From: Planctomycetota bacterium
Lineage (GTDB): Bacteria; Planctomycetota; GCA-002687715; DRQF01
Assembly: GCA_024275615.1 (NCBI GenBank)
Contig: JAJRYU010000166.1
Span: 1-9,116, forward strand
DNA length: 9,116 nucleotides
Direction: 5' to 3'
The translations under genes and the position numbers were made by a program. The notes under the pieces are model-generated. The model did no database searches. It was not told the origin of the DNA and saw only the letters and a list, made by a program, of their open reading frames with translations. Below, in pieces: positions 1-7,065 of the stretch; position 1 is the first letter of the stretch, and each line of letters opens with the position of its first letter.

Positions 1-1276
1 CCTAGTAAGGCCGAGACTTAAGCTCATTGCCGACGAACGTTCTCGACGGCTCATGCTCTACGACCTCCTCAGCGATCCCAAAGAGCACGACGATATCGCG
101 AGTGCCGCGGCTGATTCTGCAGATGAACTTTGGCATGAACTGGTCGCCAGGCGACGATTCGGTGGTCAACAAAAGTCGATCTTCGAAACCATGAAGTCCT
201 TCGACGACCTGCTTGATGAAGCCTCAACCCAAGGACCTGCAGGAGTCTTCACCTACTTGGAATGGATGCAAGGCCTGTCCAAGGAGTCAGAACTTCTGCT
301 CCTCGCCTATTTCGTTGATCACCCGGATCCTCTGGCGCCCCAAAAGATCGCCGAGAGATATGCCAAAACCAAAGACCGCGATCTGCAACTCATGACAGAC
401 CTCGTTCTTGCCTCACAGAAAAAACCGGATCAATCTTCGTGGTCGGCACTCATCCGCTCGGTAGTTAGCACCAAGCACCCGAGCCCAATCGACCTCGCGA
501 CTTACGGCCTAGCTGCAAAATGGAAATTGCGACTGCCTCAAGACTTCGACCCTTTCAACACCACAATGGGACTGCGCAAGCGACTGTCTCGAGCTCAATA
601 CCGCAGTCGGGTGCTTTTGGAGCAACCGAAGTCCAATTTGATCCGGGCCGGGTTGCAATCCTCTTCCCCTTGGAATCAGATCCTGGCCTTGCGCGCGGGG
701 GTAGGTATCGATCTGTCGCAAGAGATTCCGGCTCTAAAAACACTGTTTGAGCAATCGGCCTTGACCGCCATCAAAACAGAAGCCTTACGCCGCCTGAGCG
801 AGCAAAAGAGAAGCGATTTGAGCGGTTACTTTATGGATGCGCTCAAAAAAACTCAAGGGATTGAACGCTCCATCGCAGCTTACGGAATGGCGCGATCCGA
901 GAAACGACTGGGGCTGGTCCGACTCAACATCCTCCAAGCTGAAAAGACAAGGCTGCCCCCTGGGTTGACTGCTGAAGACAACTTCTACTGCAGGCTGACT
1001 CAGGCAAGAGTCTCGGTGCCAGTTGATCTCTTTGCCGAGGGAACAACTCTGGCGGTCTTCCTCTATTGGCCCAGCCAAGGGGGGCACCGTGTCCAGCTTC
1101 AGATAGGCAACTGGTCGTCAATAATCACCAGGCCCCCAACTATTCCCGCGGACCCCACTGTCCTTGACGTCCCGGCTGGAATCACGGCTAAAACACTGAG
1201 TCTCTACGTCACCGACGGTGAGCCCACTCTTGTTTCTTTCGCCGGAACCGCTTCTATATTGGCTGCTCCGCGCTAA
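1..1276 (+). CDS. Sulfatase-family protein, 3' part (start lies before the window)
   Basis: The reading frame is open from the window edge (first full codon at position 2), so the ATG at 53 is an internal Met and not the start; 424 residues are visible. Residues about 5-32 match the usual end of the arylsulfatase fold: a lysine- and isoleucine-bearing strand, then LYDLLSDPKEHDDIA, the common 'LYDL..DP.E...' ending that precedes the last helix. Sulfatases hydrolyse sulfate esters, usually in the periplasm or outside the cell, with a formylglycine made from a Cys or Ser near the N-terminus; that catalytic part is outside the window. What follows is unusual: about 290 residues rich in Leu, Ala, Lys and Arg that look like paired helices (HEAT-like in style), then about 100 residues that look beta-rich (325-424). 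The function of this extension is unknown to me. The sulfatase call rests only on the short C-terminal motif. A sulfatase-related phosphotransferase or phosphodiesterase of the alkaline phosphatase superfamily is possible. No terminator is visible after the TAA. Confidence 0.72.
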   Translation, partial: LVRPRLKLIADERSRRLMLYDLLSDPKEHDDIASAAADSADELWHELVARRRFGGQQKSIFETMKSFDDLLDEASTQGPAGVFTYLEWMQGLSKESELLLLAYFVDHPDPLAPQKIAERYAKTKDRDLQLMTDLVLASQKKPDQSSWSALIRSVVSTKHPSPIDLATYGLAAKWKLRLPQDFDPFNTTMGLRKRLSRAQYRSRVLLEQPKSNLIRAGLQSSSPWNQILALRAGVGIDLSQEIPALKTLFEQSALTAIKTEALRRLSEQKRSDLSGYFMDALKKTQGIERSIAAYGMARSEKRLGLVRLNILQAEKTRLPPGLTAEDNFYCRLTQARVSVPVDLFAEGTTLAVFLYWPSQGGHRVQLQIGNWSSIITRPPTIPADPTVLDVPAGITAKTLSLYVTDGEPTLVSFAGTASILAAPR

Positions 1277-1426
1277 GCTCACTGCTCATTGCTTCAAATA
1301 CACTTTTCGTTTAAGTATGACAACGAAGTACGGAAACGGGCACAGGAGTTGCTAAGTCTCGCGGCAGAGCATGTGGGATTTGGTGAGGCAGTTGCCCCCA
1401 GCCAAAGTGCTTTGGTGGTCGGCTAG
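1277..1426 (+). pseudogene. Possible relic of a coding 3' end, in frame with the preceding gene
   Basis: After the TAA of the sulfatase-like gene, the same frame stays open for 49 more codons to a TAG at 1424-1426. The last 36 codons (from 1316) read like a real protein tail: a charged amphipathic helix (NEVRKRAQELLSLAAEHV), then a Gly/Ala/Ser segment ending in ALVVG. There is no ATG and no Shine-Dalgarno sequence in front; the only initiator-type codon in frame is a TTG at 1289. It could be the remaining 3' end of a deleted neighbour, the original tail of the sulfatase gene cut off by a new stop, or chance. The stretch is short, so the call is tentative. Confidence 0.25.
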
Positions 1427-1440
1427 GATGTCGACAAATT

Positions 1441-1446
1441 AGGAGA
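1441..1446 (+). promoter_or_regulatory. Ribosome binding site of the porin gene
   Basis: AGGAGA lies five bases before the ATG at 1452 and is a strong Shine-Dalgarno match. It fixes the start of the porin reading frame, which then opens directly into a signal peptide. Confidence 0.8.
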
Positions 1447-1451
1447 GATAA

Positions 1452-2903
1452 ATGTTTCGTTATGCCATAGCGATCCTCGCACTCGTGCTGGTTTCCACTG
1501 GGCTCTACGCCCAGACCGACGCCACCAAAGAGCTCTTGGATCGCGTACGTGCTATGGAAGAAAAGGCGGCTGAAAGAGACGCCAGAATCGCCGAGCTACA
1601 GAGCCGTTTGACCGACTACGAAGCCTCAGACGAACGCCGCGGTGAATTCGAAACTCTCGTCAACCGTCTTCTTCAAGACGAAGGCCCTGTGGTTGATGTC
1701 CCGAAATCGATCAATCTTAAGGTCGGTGCCCAACTGCGTTATCGCGGCGAATTTCGAACCGTCAAGAACTACGGTGCCGGAGTCCAAGAAGACACAGATT
1801 TTGTGATCCAACGGACCCGACTTCATTTCGACTTCGGTGTGATCAAGAATGTTCGCACCTTCATTCAACTCCAAGACTCACGGTTTTGGGGTGAAGAGAA
1901 TTCCCCAACGACAGATTTGGAAGGTGTGGATATCCACCAAGCCTTCGTCGACTTCGAGAATGTCTTTGGGCGCAATTGGACTTTTCGCGTAGGACGCCAA
2001 GAGCTGAGCTACGGCGACCAGAGATTAGTGAGTCCCTTGGATTGGAGCCGGATCGGAAGAGCTTGGGATGGCGTGCGCACCTGGTACACAACCGATGACT
2101 TCCAACTCGACGCCTTCGTGACAACGATTTCGGAACGTAGTCTCGTCCCTGATGGTGAGCAAGATGATGATCACGTCTTCTCAGGTCTCTATTTCCATTT
2201 TGTTGGCTGGGAGAATCACGAGGCTGATGCCTATATCTTCTACCGGAATTTTAGCTCCGGAACGTTCTTGGGCGAAGATGGCGTATTGGGTGACCGCGAC
2301 GAGTTCACAGTCGGCTTGCGCTTCAAGGGCCACACCGGTGGCTTCAGTTACAGCGCCGAGGGTGATTATCAATTTGGCAATAACGCCAACGATGACATCG
2401 AGGCCTACGCTTGGGTCCTAACAGTTGCCTACACCTTCAACATGGACTGGAAACCAAAAATCGGTCTCGAGTGGGACTTTGCTACTGGCGATGACGACCC
2501 CACCGATGGCGATGCTGGGACTTTCACGCCTCTTTATCCCTTTGGACACGCCTACCAAGGATTCTTGGATATCTTCGCCTGGCGAAACGGCCATGACCTC
2601 ATCGCCAAAATAAGTGCCCAACCCAACGAAGACCTTTGGATCGAAGCGGCCTTCCACTACTTCCTTCTCGATTCAGATACGGACTCCTGGTACAACGCTG
2701 CCGGTGCACCCATCCGCACCGTCGGTGGAGGTGTCAGCAATTCAGTTGGTGCGGAAATCGACCTCCACGCCAAATACACCTTGAATCCAGCAACAAAGCT
2801 CTGGATTGGCTACAGTCATTTCTTCGCCGGAAACTACGTCGAAGATACCGGAGACTCTCCGGACATGGACTGGGTCTACTTCCAGATGACCGTCAACTTC
2901 TAG
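1452..2903 (+). CDS. Alginate-export-type outer-membrane porin
   Basis: This 483-residue protein is a predicted outer-membrane beta-barrel of the alginate export (AlgE-like) family. Residues 1-20 form a signal peptide with cleavage after LYA, before QTDA. Residues about 24-76 are a heptad-rich, strongly charged coiled-coil segment (RVRAMEEKAAERDARIAELQ), as in porins that trimerise or contact the cell wall. From about residue 86 the sequence alternates polar and aromatic residues typical of barrel strands. The family signature is clear: FRVGRQELSYGDQRLV at 178-193, W198, and GRAWDGVR at 202-209. The chain ends in Phe, as expected for recognition by the BAM machinery. The family was named for alginate secretion in Pseudomonas, but many relatives occur without alginate genes and are probably general or substrate porins, so the cargo here is unknown. 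The gene starts 175 bases after the sulfatase-like gene and ends at a strong terminator, so it closes its transcript. Confidence 0.88.
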   Translation: MFRYAIAILALVLVSTGLYAQTDATKELLDRVRAMEEKAAERDARIAELQSRLTDYEASDERRGEFETLVNRLLQDEGPVVDVPKSINLKVGAQLRYRGEFRTVKNYGAGVQEDTDFVIQRTRLHFDFGVIKNVRTFIQLQDSRFWGEENSPTTDLEGVDIHQAFVDFENVFGRNWTFRVGRQELSYGDQRLVSPLDWSRIGRAWDGVRTWYTTDDFQLDAFVTTISERSLVPDGEQDDDHVFSGLYFHFVGWENHEADAYIFYRNFSSGTFLGEDGVLGDRDEFTVGLRFKGHTGGFSYSAEGDYQFGNNANDDIEAYAWVLTVAYTFNMDWKPKIGLEWDFATGDDDPTDGDAGTFTPLYPFGHAYQGFLDIFAWRNGHDLIAKISAQPNEDLWIEAAFHYFLLDSDTDSWYNAAGAPIRTVGGGVSNSVGAEIDLHAKYTLNPATKLWIGYSHFFAGNYVEDTGDSPDMDWVYFQMTVNF

Positions 2904-2928
2904 AATCAACACCTCGAACTTGAATCGC

Positions 2929-2959
2929 GGGGCGCTCACATCGAGCGCCCCTTTTTTTT
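2929..2959 (+). terminator. Rho-independent terminator after the porin gene
   Basis: GGGGCGCTC (2929-2937) and GAGCGCCCC (2943-2951) form a perfect 9-bp GC-rich stem with a 5-base loop, followed directly by eight T (2952-2959). It begins 25 bases after the porin stop. It should end the porin transcript and separate it from the GT-C gene. A TTG at 2958, formally an upstream start for the next gene, sits inside this T-run and is therefore not a credible initiation codon. Confidence 0.95.
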
Positions 2960-3041
2960 GTTTCCTTGGGAAGGAGTGTACCCAAGTTGCTCTTTCGTGG
3001 TAAATCGTAACAATCGAGCAACCATAGAAAGACACGAACTC

Positions 3042-5612
3042 ATGCCCGAGAACTGGATCACCGTGAAGAAACTCTCGCCCCTATCACGATTGGCGTTGAT
3101 TGTCGTCATCGCCTTCGCGACCTGGAATTCGGCTGTTACGGCTCTGGTACTACCACTGGGAGCCGGGCCAGATGAGTTCGCTCACTTAGATCACATTTTC
3201 TTCATCGCCACAGAACACCGTATTGCCAACCCCAAATCCGATATCGTCGGACAAATTCAACACCCACCATTGCCCTATGCAATAGATGCGATCTTCGTGA
3301 GCATAGTCGAGCAGCTCGGATCCAGGATGGGAGCAAACGACTGGCGTGCGGAAGACTTCCGCGACTTCTTGGGGAGAAGAACAAAACTGGATCCGAATGG
3401 CTCGTTTAGCGACCGTGGATTCACTGCATCGCAGGAAGAGTTGGAGAGACTACCCCACCGCAAGGCCCTGCTCGAATCTCACTATTGGCCCATGATCGCC
3501 CTCAGATTCGTTTCTGTCATTCTGGGGATTTTCAGCGCCTTTTTTGTTCTGTCGGCGCTGCGCTCGGTATTCCCAGCCAATTCTCAAATCGTCGCTGCTG
3601 CAGCATGTTCTTTGTTCTTACTTCCCGGTTGGTTTGCTCACTTCGCGGTCATTTCGAACGATCCTTGGTTGACCTTTTTTGCTACATGGTTGTGCGCCCA
3701 TGCTCTGAAACACCGTAACCAAAACACTCTTCTAAGGACTAGGACTCTCGTGCAACTTGGAGTCCTCCTTGGTATTTGTTTCTTAATCAAACTCCACAGC
3801 ATTGGGATCGCTTTTTTCTTAGCCTTGCTCATTTGGACGGCAACGAAGGAAGAGCGATCTGTAGCCAAGCGCTTGTTGGCCGTTGGCAAATTGGCCGTTG
3901 GTCCTATCGTGATCGCCGGCTGGTGGCACGTCAGACAGATCGTAATCGTCGGTGGACTCTTGTCGTTGGACTATCATGCTGTCAATGAACCTTTCCTCTT
4001 TCGTCTCTTGCCACTGCAACTGGTGGAGATCTTGGTCATCCCTCACAAGCTCGCGGAGTCATTCTGTGGCATCGTGACGGTTGAAAGTCTGCGAGCACCG
4101 CCCATCTTTTTCGTCGCGAATATGGGACTGGCCGTGTGGGCCTTGGTCGCTGTTTTCTTGCCGCGCTCAAGACGCAGTCGATCAAGTGAGAGCGAAGAAA
4201 GCCAAGAAATTCAAGCGCCGGTTGGTGCCGCCCTTTTGTCTCTCTTGCTCCTCCTCGTGGCCATCTTGATTGCCAACCGCCACTACATTCACATCCATGG
4301 CCGGTACTTCTATGGGGCCATGGTGCCTCTTATGATATTGATCGTTGCCGGAACAATGAGGTTAGCTGGCAAGAAGACTCAAGCCCTGTTCACTGTCCTC
4401 TGCGTGAACAACTTCGCGTTCACAGTTTTCACTCTCTATGTCACCGTATTCAACTACTTCAGCATCCCCATCGCCAAAGTCGATCGCGGCCATGTCGTTG
4501 CTTATTACAATTGCGGGCATGGCCAATTTGACGACAATCGAGCCGGCGGACGGACTTTCTTGCGCAATCACCGCAGCTTGGGCAACGCCATTGACAGCCA
4601 ACGTTTGAGTGTCGACAACAAAATCGCATACAAAATCAAACTCCCAGACGGCGAACGTCCATACCAGGTCCGAGTTCGGTATCCAGCACCATTGAGTGAT
4701 GGCAGAGGAGAGATACCAAGGTCAACAGGCATCTCGCTTTTTGCCGACGGACACATGGTTCACGGCCCGATAAGCCTGTGGGTGTCGCAGGGTGATCAAG
4801 TCCATCCCCTGCCCCGCAAGGCCACGGCAGATGGCGAAGTGACTTTGACTTGGAGAAATGAAGCTCCCAACAGCTATGGGGTCTCTATTGCTGAGATCTG
4901 GGTAGAAGAAGCCTGGGTTTCTCTGCAGAGACTCCAACTTCAAGAACGAGGCGAGACTGTTGCCTTCACGGTCAAGAACATCGATCAAATGGCAAGCCAT
5001 TCGATCGCCCTTCATGTCCTGGTCGCTGGCAAACCTCTGGCAACCGAAGAACCCAAGTTCATTACTCTGGATGCGGAGGAAGGACTGGGCGTTCGGATCC
5101 CCCTGGGAGCAGCGCACAAACCCGAGGAAATCGAAGTCGTTTTGGTCCAAGCTGACCGCACGCCCTATGCCAACGTCAAGCTGGCTTACTACCGCACGGG
5201 CAAGGCGAAGAAGGGGGGAAGGTTCGCAGTCCCGGACGTTGAGACCTTGATGGTGCTCCCGGGCGTGCCTCAATCGCAGACCATCGCGCGCATGAAGCTC
5301 AAGGCATTTCCCCTGGCGAAATACACGATCCAGTGCACGGAAATCATGGACAAAGGGGTTTTTACATCCGGTCTTCTGACTTTGGAGGCTCCGGGCTCAG
5401 TCTCGCCATGGCAGAGCACAAAAGACACGCCACGGGCCGGCGTTCTTAGCGAAACAGCGAAATTCCAGCTGCAGAAAGCTGAAGGGACGGTCGTCATCCA
5501 AGTCGGAGAAAAAACGCATCCCCAAGAAGAGATCCACCTGGACCGCCTCATCTTCACCATCGACCCCAAGGACCCGAGCTGGGGGTGGAGCTATCTCTTC
5601 CCCAAAGACTAG
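3042..5612 (+). CDS. GT-C-like multi-pass membrane protein (DUF2142-like) with large extracytoplasmic C-terminal part
   Basis: The frame is open from 2958, but that TTG lies in the terminator T-run, so I choose the ATG at 3042 (856 residues; weak AGAAAG upstream). The first membrane helix is at about 13-37. It is followed by GPDEFAH (42-48), with the Asp-Glu pair typical of the first extracytoplasmic loop of GT-C glycosyltransferases, then QHPPLPY (73-79), another common motif of this superfamily. SND (205-207) and HGRYFY (419-424) before a hydrophobic helix resemble the DUF2142 family of putative polyprenyl-phosphate-sugar-dependent transferases. Roughly ten hydrophobic helices extend to about residue 477. 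Residues about 478-856 are soluble and beta-rich and should face the periplasm. The likely role is transfer of a sugar from a lipid-phosphate donor to an envelope glycan or protein, but donor and acceptor cannot be read from the sequence. A terminator precedes the gene, so it probably has its own promoter. No clear terminator follows before the tRNA gene. Confidence 0.72.
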   Translation: MPENWITVKKLSPLSRLALIVVIAFATWNSAVTALVLPLGAGPDEFAHLDHIFFIATEHRIANPKSDIVGQIQHPPLPYAIDAIFVSIVEQLGSRMGANDWRAEDFRDFLGRRTKLDPNGSFSDRGFTASQEELERLPHRKALLESHYWPMIALRFVSVILGIFSAFFVLSALRSVFPANSQIVAAAACSLFLLPGWFAHFAVISNDPWLTFFATWLCAHALKHRNQNTLLRTRTLVQLGVLLGICFLIKLHSIGIAFFLALLIWTATKEERSVAKRLLAVGKLAVGPIVIAGWWHVRQIVIVGGLLSLDYHAVNEPFLFRLLPLQLVEILVIPHKLAESFCGIVTVESLRAPPIFFVANMGLAVWALVAVFLPRSRRSRSSESEESQEIQAPVGAALLSLLLLLVAILIANRHYIHIHGRYFYGAMVPLMILIVAGTMRLAGKKTQALFTVLCVNNFAFTVFTLYVTVFNYFSIPIAKVDRGHVVAYYNCGHGQFDDNRAGGRTFLRNHRSLGNAIDSQRLSVDNKIAYKIKLPDGERPYQVRVRYPAPLSDGRGEIPRSTGISLFADGHMVHGPISLWVSQGDQVHPLPRKATADGEVTLTWRNEAPNSYGVSIAEIWVEEAWVSLQRLQLQERGETVAFTVKNIDQMASHSIALHVLVAGKPLATEEPKFITLDAEEGLGVRIPLGAAHKPEEIEVVLVQADRTPYANVKLAYYRTGKAKKGGRFAVPDVETLMVLPGVPQSQTIARMKLKAFPLAKYTIQCTEIMDKGVFTSGLLTLEAPGSVSPWQSTKDTPRAGVLSETAKFQLQKAEGTVVIQVGEKTHPQEEIHLDRLIFTIDPKDPSWGWSYLFPKD

Positions 5613-5619
5613 AGCCACT

Positions 5620-5648
5620 TTGCAGGAAACCAGGCGCTTTGCTACTCT
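5620..5648 (+). promoter_or_regulatory. Candidate sigma-70-type promoter for the tRNA gene
   Basis: TTGCAG (5620-5625) and TACTCT (5643-5648) are separated by exactly 17 bases and lie 20 bases before the tRNA 5' end, the right place for a tRNA promoter. Both hexamers match the consensus only partly, so this is a positional inference. Confidence 0.35.
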
Positions 5649-5667
5649 CTGCCCGCAACAAGCGTTA

Positions 5668-5741
5668 GGGCCCTTAGCTCAGTTGGTTAGAGCTGGGAAC
5701 TCATAATTCCTAGGTCGCAGGTTCGAGTCCTGCAGGGCCCA
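5668..5741 (+). tRNA. tRNA with anticodon CAU, probably tRNA-Ile (AUA reader)
   Basis: A complete 74-base cloverleaf is visible. The acceptor stem is GGGCCCT/AGGGCCC, the D arm GCTC-AGTTGGTTA-GAGC, the anticodon stem GGGAA/TTCCT around loop CTCATAA, the variable loop AGGTC, and the T arm GCAGG-TTCGAGT-CCTGC, with discriminator A. The anticodon is CAU. Position 1 pairs with 72 and the anticodon stem lacks the three G-C pairs of initiators, so it is not initiator tRNA. C4-G69 and C5-G68 in the acceptor stem and the overall likeness to minor isoleucine tRNAs suggest the species whose C34 is changed to lysidine by TilS and which then reads AUA. Elongator tRNA-Met remains the alternative. CCA is not encoded: CTTTTTT follows the discriminator, and this T-run may help end the transcript. 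Confidence 0.95.
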
Positions 5742-5786
5742 CTTTTTTCTCACCTCATCGGCAATCGCTCACAGTGCCCAAGATGA

Positions 5787-5825
5787 TTATTGGCACCAAG
5801 AGCTGTCGTCAAATCCTGCCAATAA
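5787..5825. promoter_or_regulatory. Inverted repeat upstream of the LysM gene, possible operator
   Basis: TTATTGGCA (5787-5795) and TGCCAATAA (5817-5825) are perfect 9-base inverted repeats with centres 30 bases apart, about three helical turns. The left arm also sits inside TTGGCACCAA, itself a near-palindrome. A possible -10 element TATGAT lies downstream at 5862-5867, without a good -35. The arrangement would fit a dimeric regulator bound before the LysM gene; a weak stem-loop with a 21-base loop is the alternative. Confidence 0.35.
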
Positions 5826-5890
5826 CTGGTTTGCATGGAACTGCTCCGGATTCCTGGAGTCTATGATTAAACAACAGGTCAATTGGGTTT

Positions 5891-5895
5891 GGAGG
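5891..5895 (+). promoter_or_regulatory. Ribosome binding site that decides the LysM gene start
   Basis: GGAGG lies eight bases before the ATG at 5904. A TTG in the same frame at 5883 sits upstream of this site, has no ribosome binding site of its own, and would add seven residues before the signal peptide, so the ATG is preferred. Confidence 0.85.
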
Positions 5896-5903
5896 TTCTG
5901 CGC

Positions 5904-6734
5904 ATGTTCGAATCGAAATCAGTGACACTCAGTTTGGTCTTTTCTTTGGTCCTCTCAAGTTCTATCCATGCGGATGTGCTCATCCCGGGCACAAAGCGAG
6001 TGCCCAACACAACAACTGTGAGTTTGGGAAAGTTAGCCGACCAAGCATGGCAGGCCTATGTAATCAAAAAAGGTGACACATTTTCAAAAATTGCTAAGGC
6101 CCACTTTGGTGACGGCAGACGTTATCTTGAACTGATGAAAGCCAACCCCGAAGTCGATCCAAAGAAGATGAAGCCGGGAAAACGCATTGAGCTACCACCA
6201 AAGAGTACCTTCACTACGAAGGACGGCAAGGAGGTTGGACTGACTGCCTGGAGGTTCTATTGGAGTCCTGATGGAGACTTGAACGGATTCTCCCCCACAC
6301 TGATCGCGTCCGGCGACACCGTCTTTGCGCCCCGCTACTCAGGAGTGATCATCGGCATCCCCCACGATCAAAAGGACGCACTAAAGGAATATGTAAAGCG
6401 GGGCGGGAAAAGCCAATTCGAAGTCATGTGTAAGGAAATCAAGGGGTTAGTGCAGTCCGATCCCATTCATGGTCGAAGGACCGTTAAGGCGGCGTCGGCC
6501 ACTAAGAGCATTAGAATGTCGGTCACACTGAAGTCCGTAACGAAGGGCAAGATCGCCACGCGTGTCAAGATCAGATATCTGGACCAAAATGGCAAAGAGC
6601 TGTCGTGGGTGGCAACCAATCAAGCTCCACTCTTGGGGATATCCGCCGTTGGCATCCTGCTTCTAGGGGGTTTATTTCTGCGTCGCCGCAAGCGCCACGT
6701 CGTCGGAGGTAGGCACGTATGCCTGCCAGAATGA
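5904..6734 (+). CDS. Secreted LysM-domain protein with C-terminal membrane anchor
   Basis: The protein has 276 residues from the ATG set by the GGAGG site. Residues 1-23 are a signal peptide (hydrophobic VTLSLVFSLVLSSS, cleavage likely after IHA). A LysM domain spans about 52-99, starting YVIKKGDTFSKIA, with FGDGRRYLELMKANP in the middle and KPGKRIELPP at the end; LysM binds the N-acetylglucosamine backbone of peptidoglycan. Residues about 100-235 are a domain I do not recognise, containing FYWSPDG and APRYSG segments and a single Cys in VMCKE. The C-terminus has a hydrophobic helix (about 242-259, LLGISAVGILLLGGLF) followed by LRRRKR and a short tail, a layout like sortase or exosortase sorting tails, though no LPxTG or PEP motif is present. 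The protein is thus probably held to the inner membrane while gripping the wall. The small membrane protein starts 25 bases after its stop and may be cotranscribed. Confidence 0.82.
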   Translation: MFESKSVTLSLVFSLVLSSSIHADVLIPGTKRVPNTTTVSLGKLADQAWQAYVIKKGDTFSKIAKAHFGDGRRYLELMKANPEVDPKKMKPGKRIELPPKSTFTTKDGKEVGLTAWRFYWSPDGDLNGFSPTLIASGDTVFAPRYSGVIIGIPHDQKDALKEYVKRGGKSQFEVMCKEIKGLVQSDPIHGRRTVKAASATKSIRMSVTLKSVTKGKIATRVKIRYLDQNGKELSWVATNQAPLLGISAVGILLLGGLFLRRRKRHVVGGRHVCLPE

Positions 6735-6759
6735 GAATAGTTTCATAGATCAAGCTGAT

Positions 6760-7065
6760 ATGTTTCACGGAACTTGGATACTCGCATTTCTTACCACAGT
6801 GACTATCGAGATTTCGGTGGCTCTCATTTGGGCGCGTCTTGCCAAGTGCAAAGCACCCATCCTTGAACTGCTGATCGTCAACTTGATCACTCACCCGGCG
6901 GCCTTCGTTCTTTCTGCAACGTCCTTGGCGTTCTCAACCATCGAGTTTCTCGTGATCGTCGTGGAGGCCCTGGGCTATCGAGTGGCTGTGCCGCTGCCAT
7001 GGAGAAAAGCCATCACTCTCGCCTTGGTCACGAACTTGGTCAGTATGTCCCTGTCGTTTTTCTGA
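6760..7065 (+). CDS. Small multi-pass membrane protein, function unknown
   Basis: This 101-residue frame starts at an ATG 25 bases after the LysM gene. No good Shine-Dalgarno sequence is visible, so it may depend on translation of the upstream gene. It is almost wholly hydrophobic, with about three to four membrane helices (roughly 6-25, 34-57, 60-77 and 84-101). Polar residues sit inside or at the edges of helices in a deliberate-looking pattern: E17, NLITHP at 41-46, E62 and E69, Y73, and N92-S95. Such buried Glu, Asn and His residues are usually conserved and functional, but I cannot name the family. The composition supports a real gene: a random frame would rarely give four clean helices. 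The LysM neighbour suggests an envelope role. Confidence 0.62.
   Translation: MFHGTWILAFLTTVTIEISVALIWARLAKCKAPILELLIVNLITHPAAFVLSATSLAFSTIEFLVIVVEALGYRVAVPLPWRKAITLALVTNLVSMSLSFF

Noticed and set aside
53..1276. ATG at 53 as the start of a separate 407-residue gene
   Set aside because: The frame is open upstream to the window edge and the residues before the Met fit the end of a sulfatase domain, so the Met is internal.
2958..3041. TTG at 2958 as the start of the GT-C gene
   Set aside because: It lies in the T-run of the porin terminator, has no ribosome binding site, and the extra 28 residues show no membrane or signal character.
4722..5273. 183-residue minus-strand frame
   Set aside because: It is opposite the C-terminal half of the GT-C gene, whose plus-strand frame is continuous and protein-like; the minus frame has no ribosome binding site or recognisable motif.
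5668..5741. tRNA gene as an integration site for a mobile element
   Set aside because: I found no repeat of the tRNA 3' end elsewhere in the window and no integrase gene downstream.
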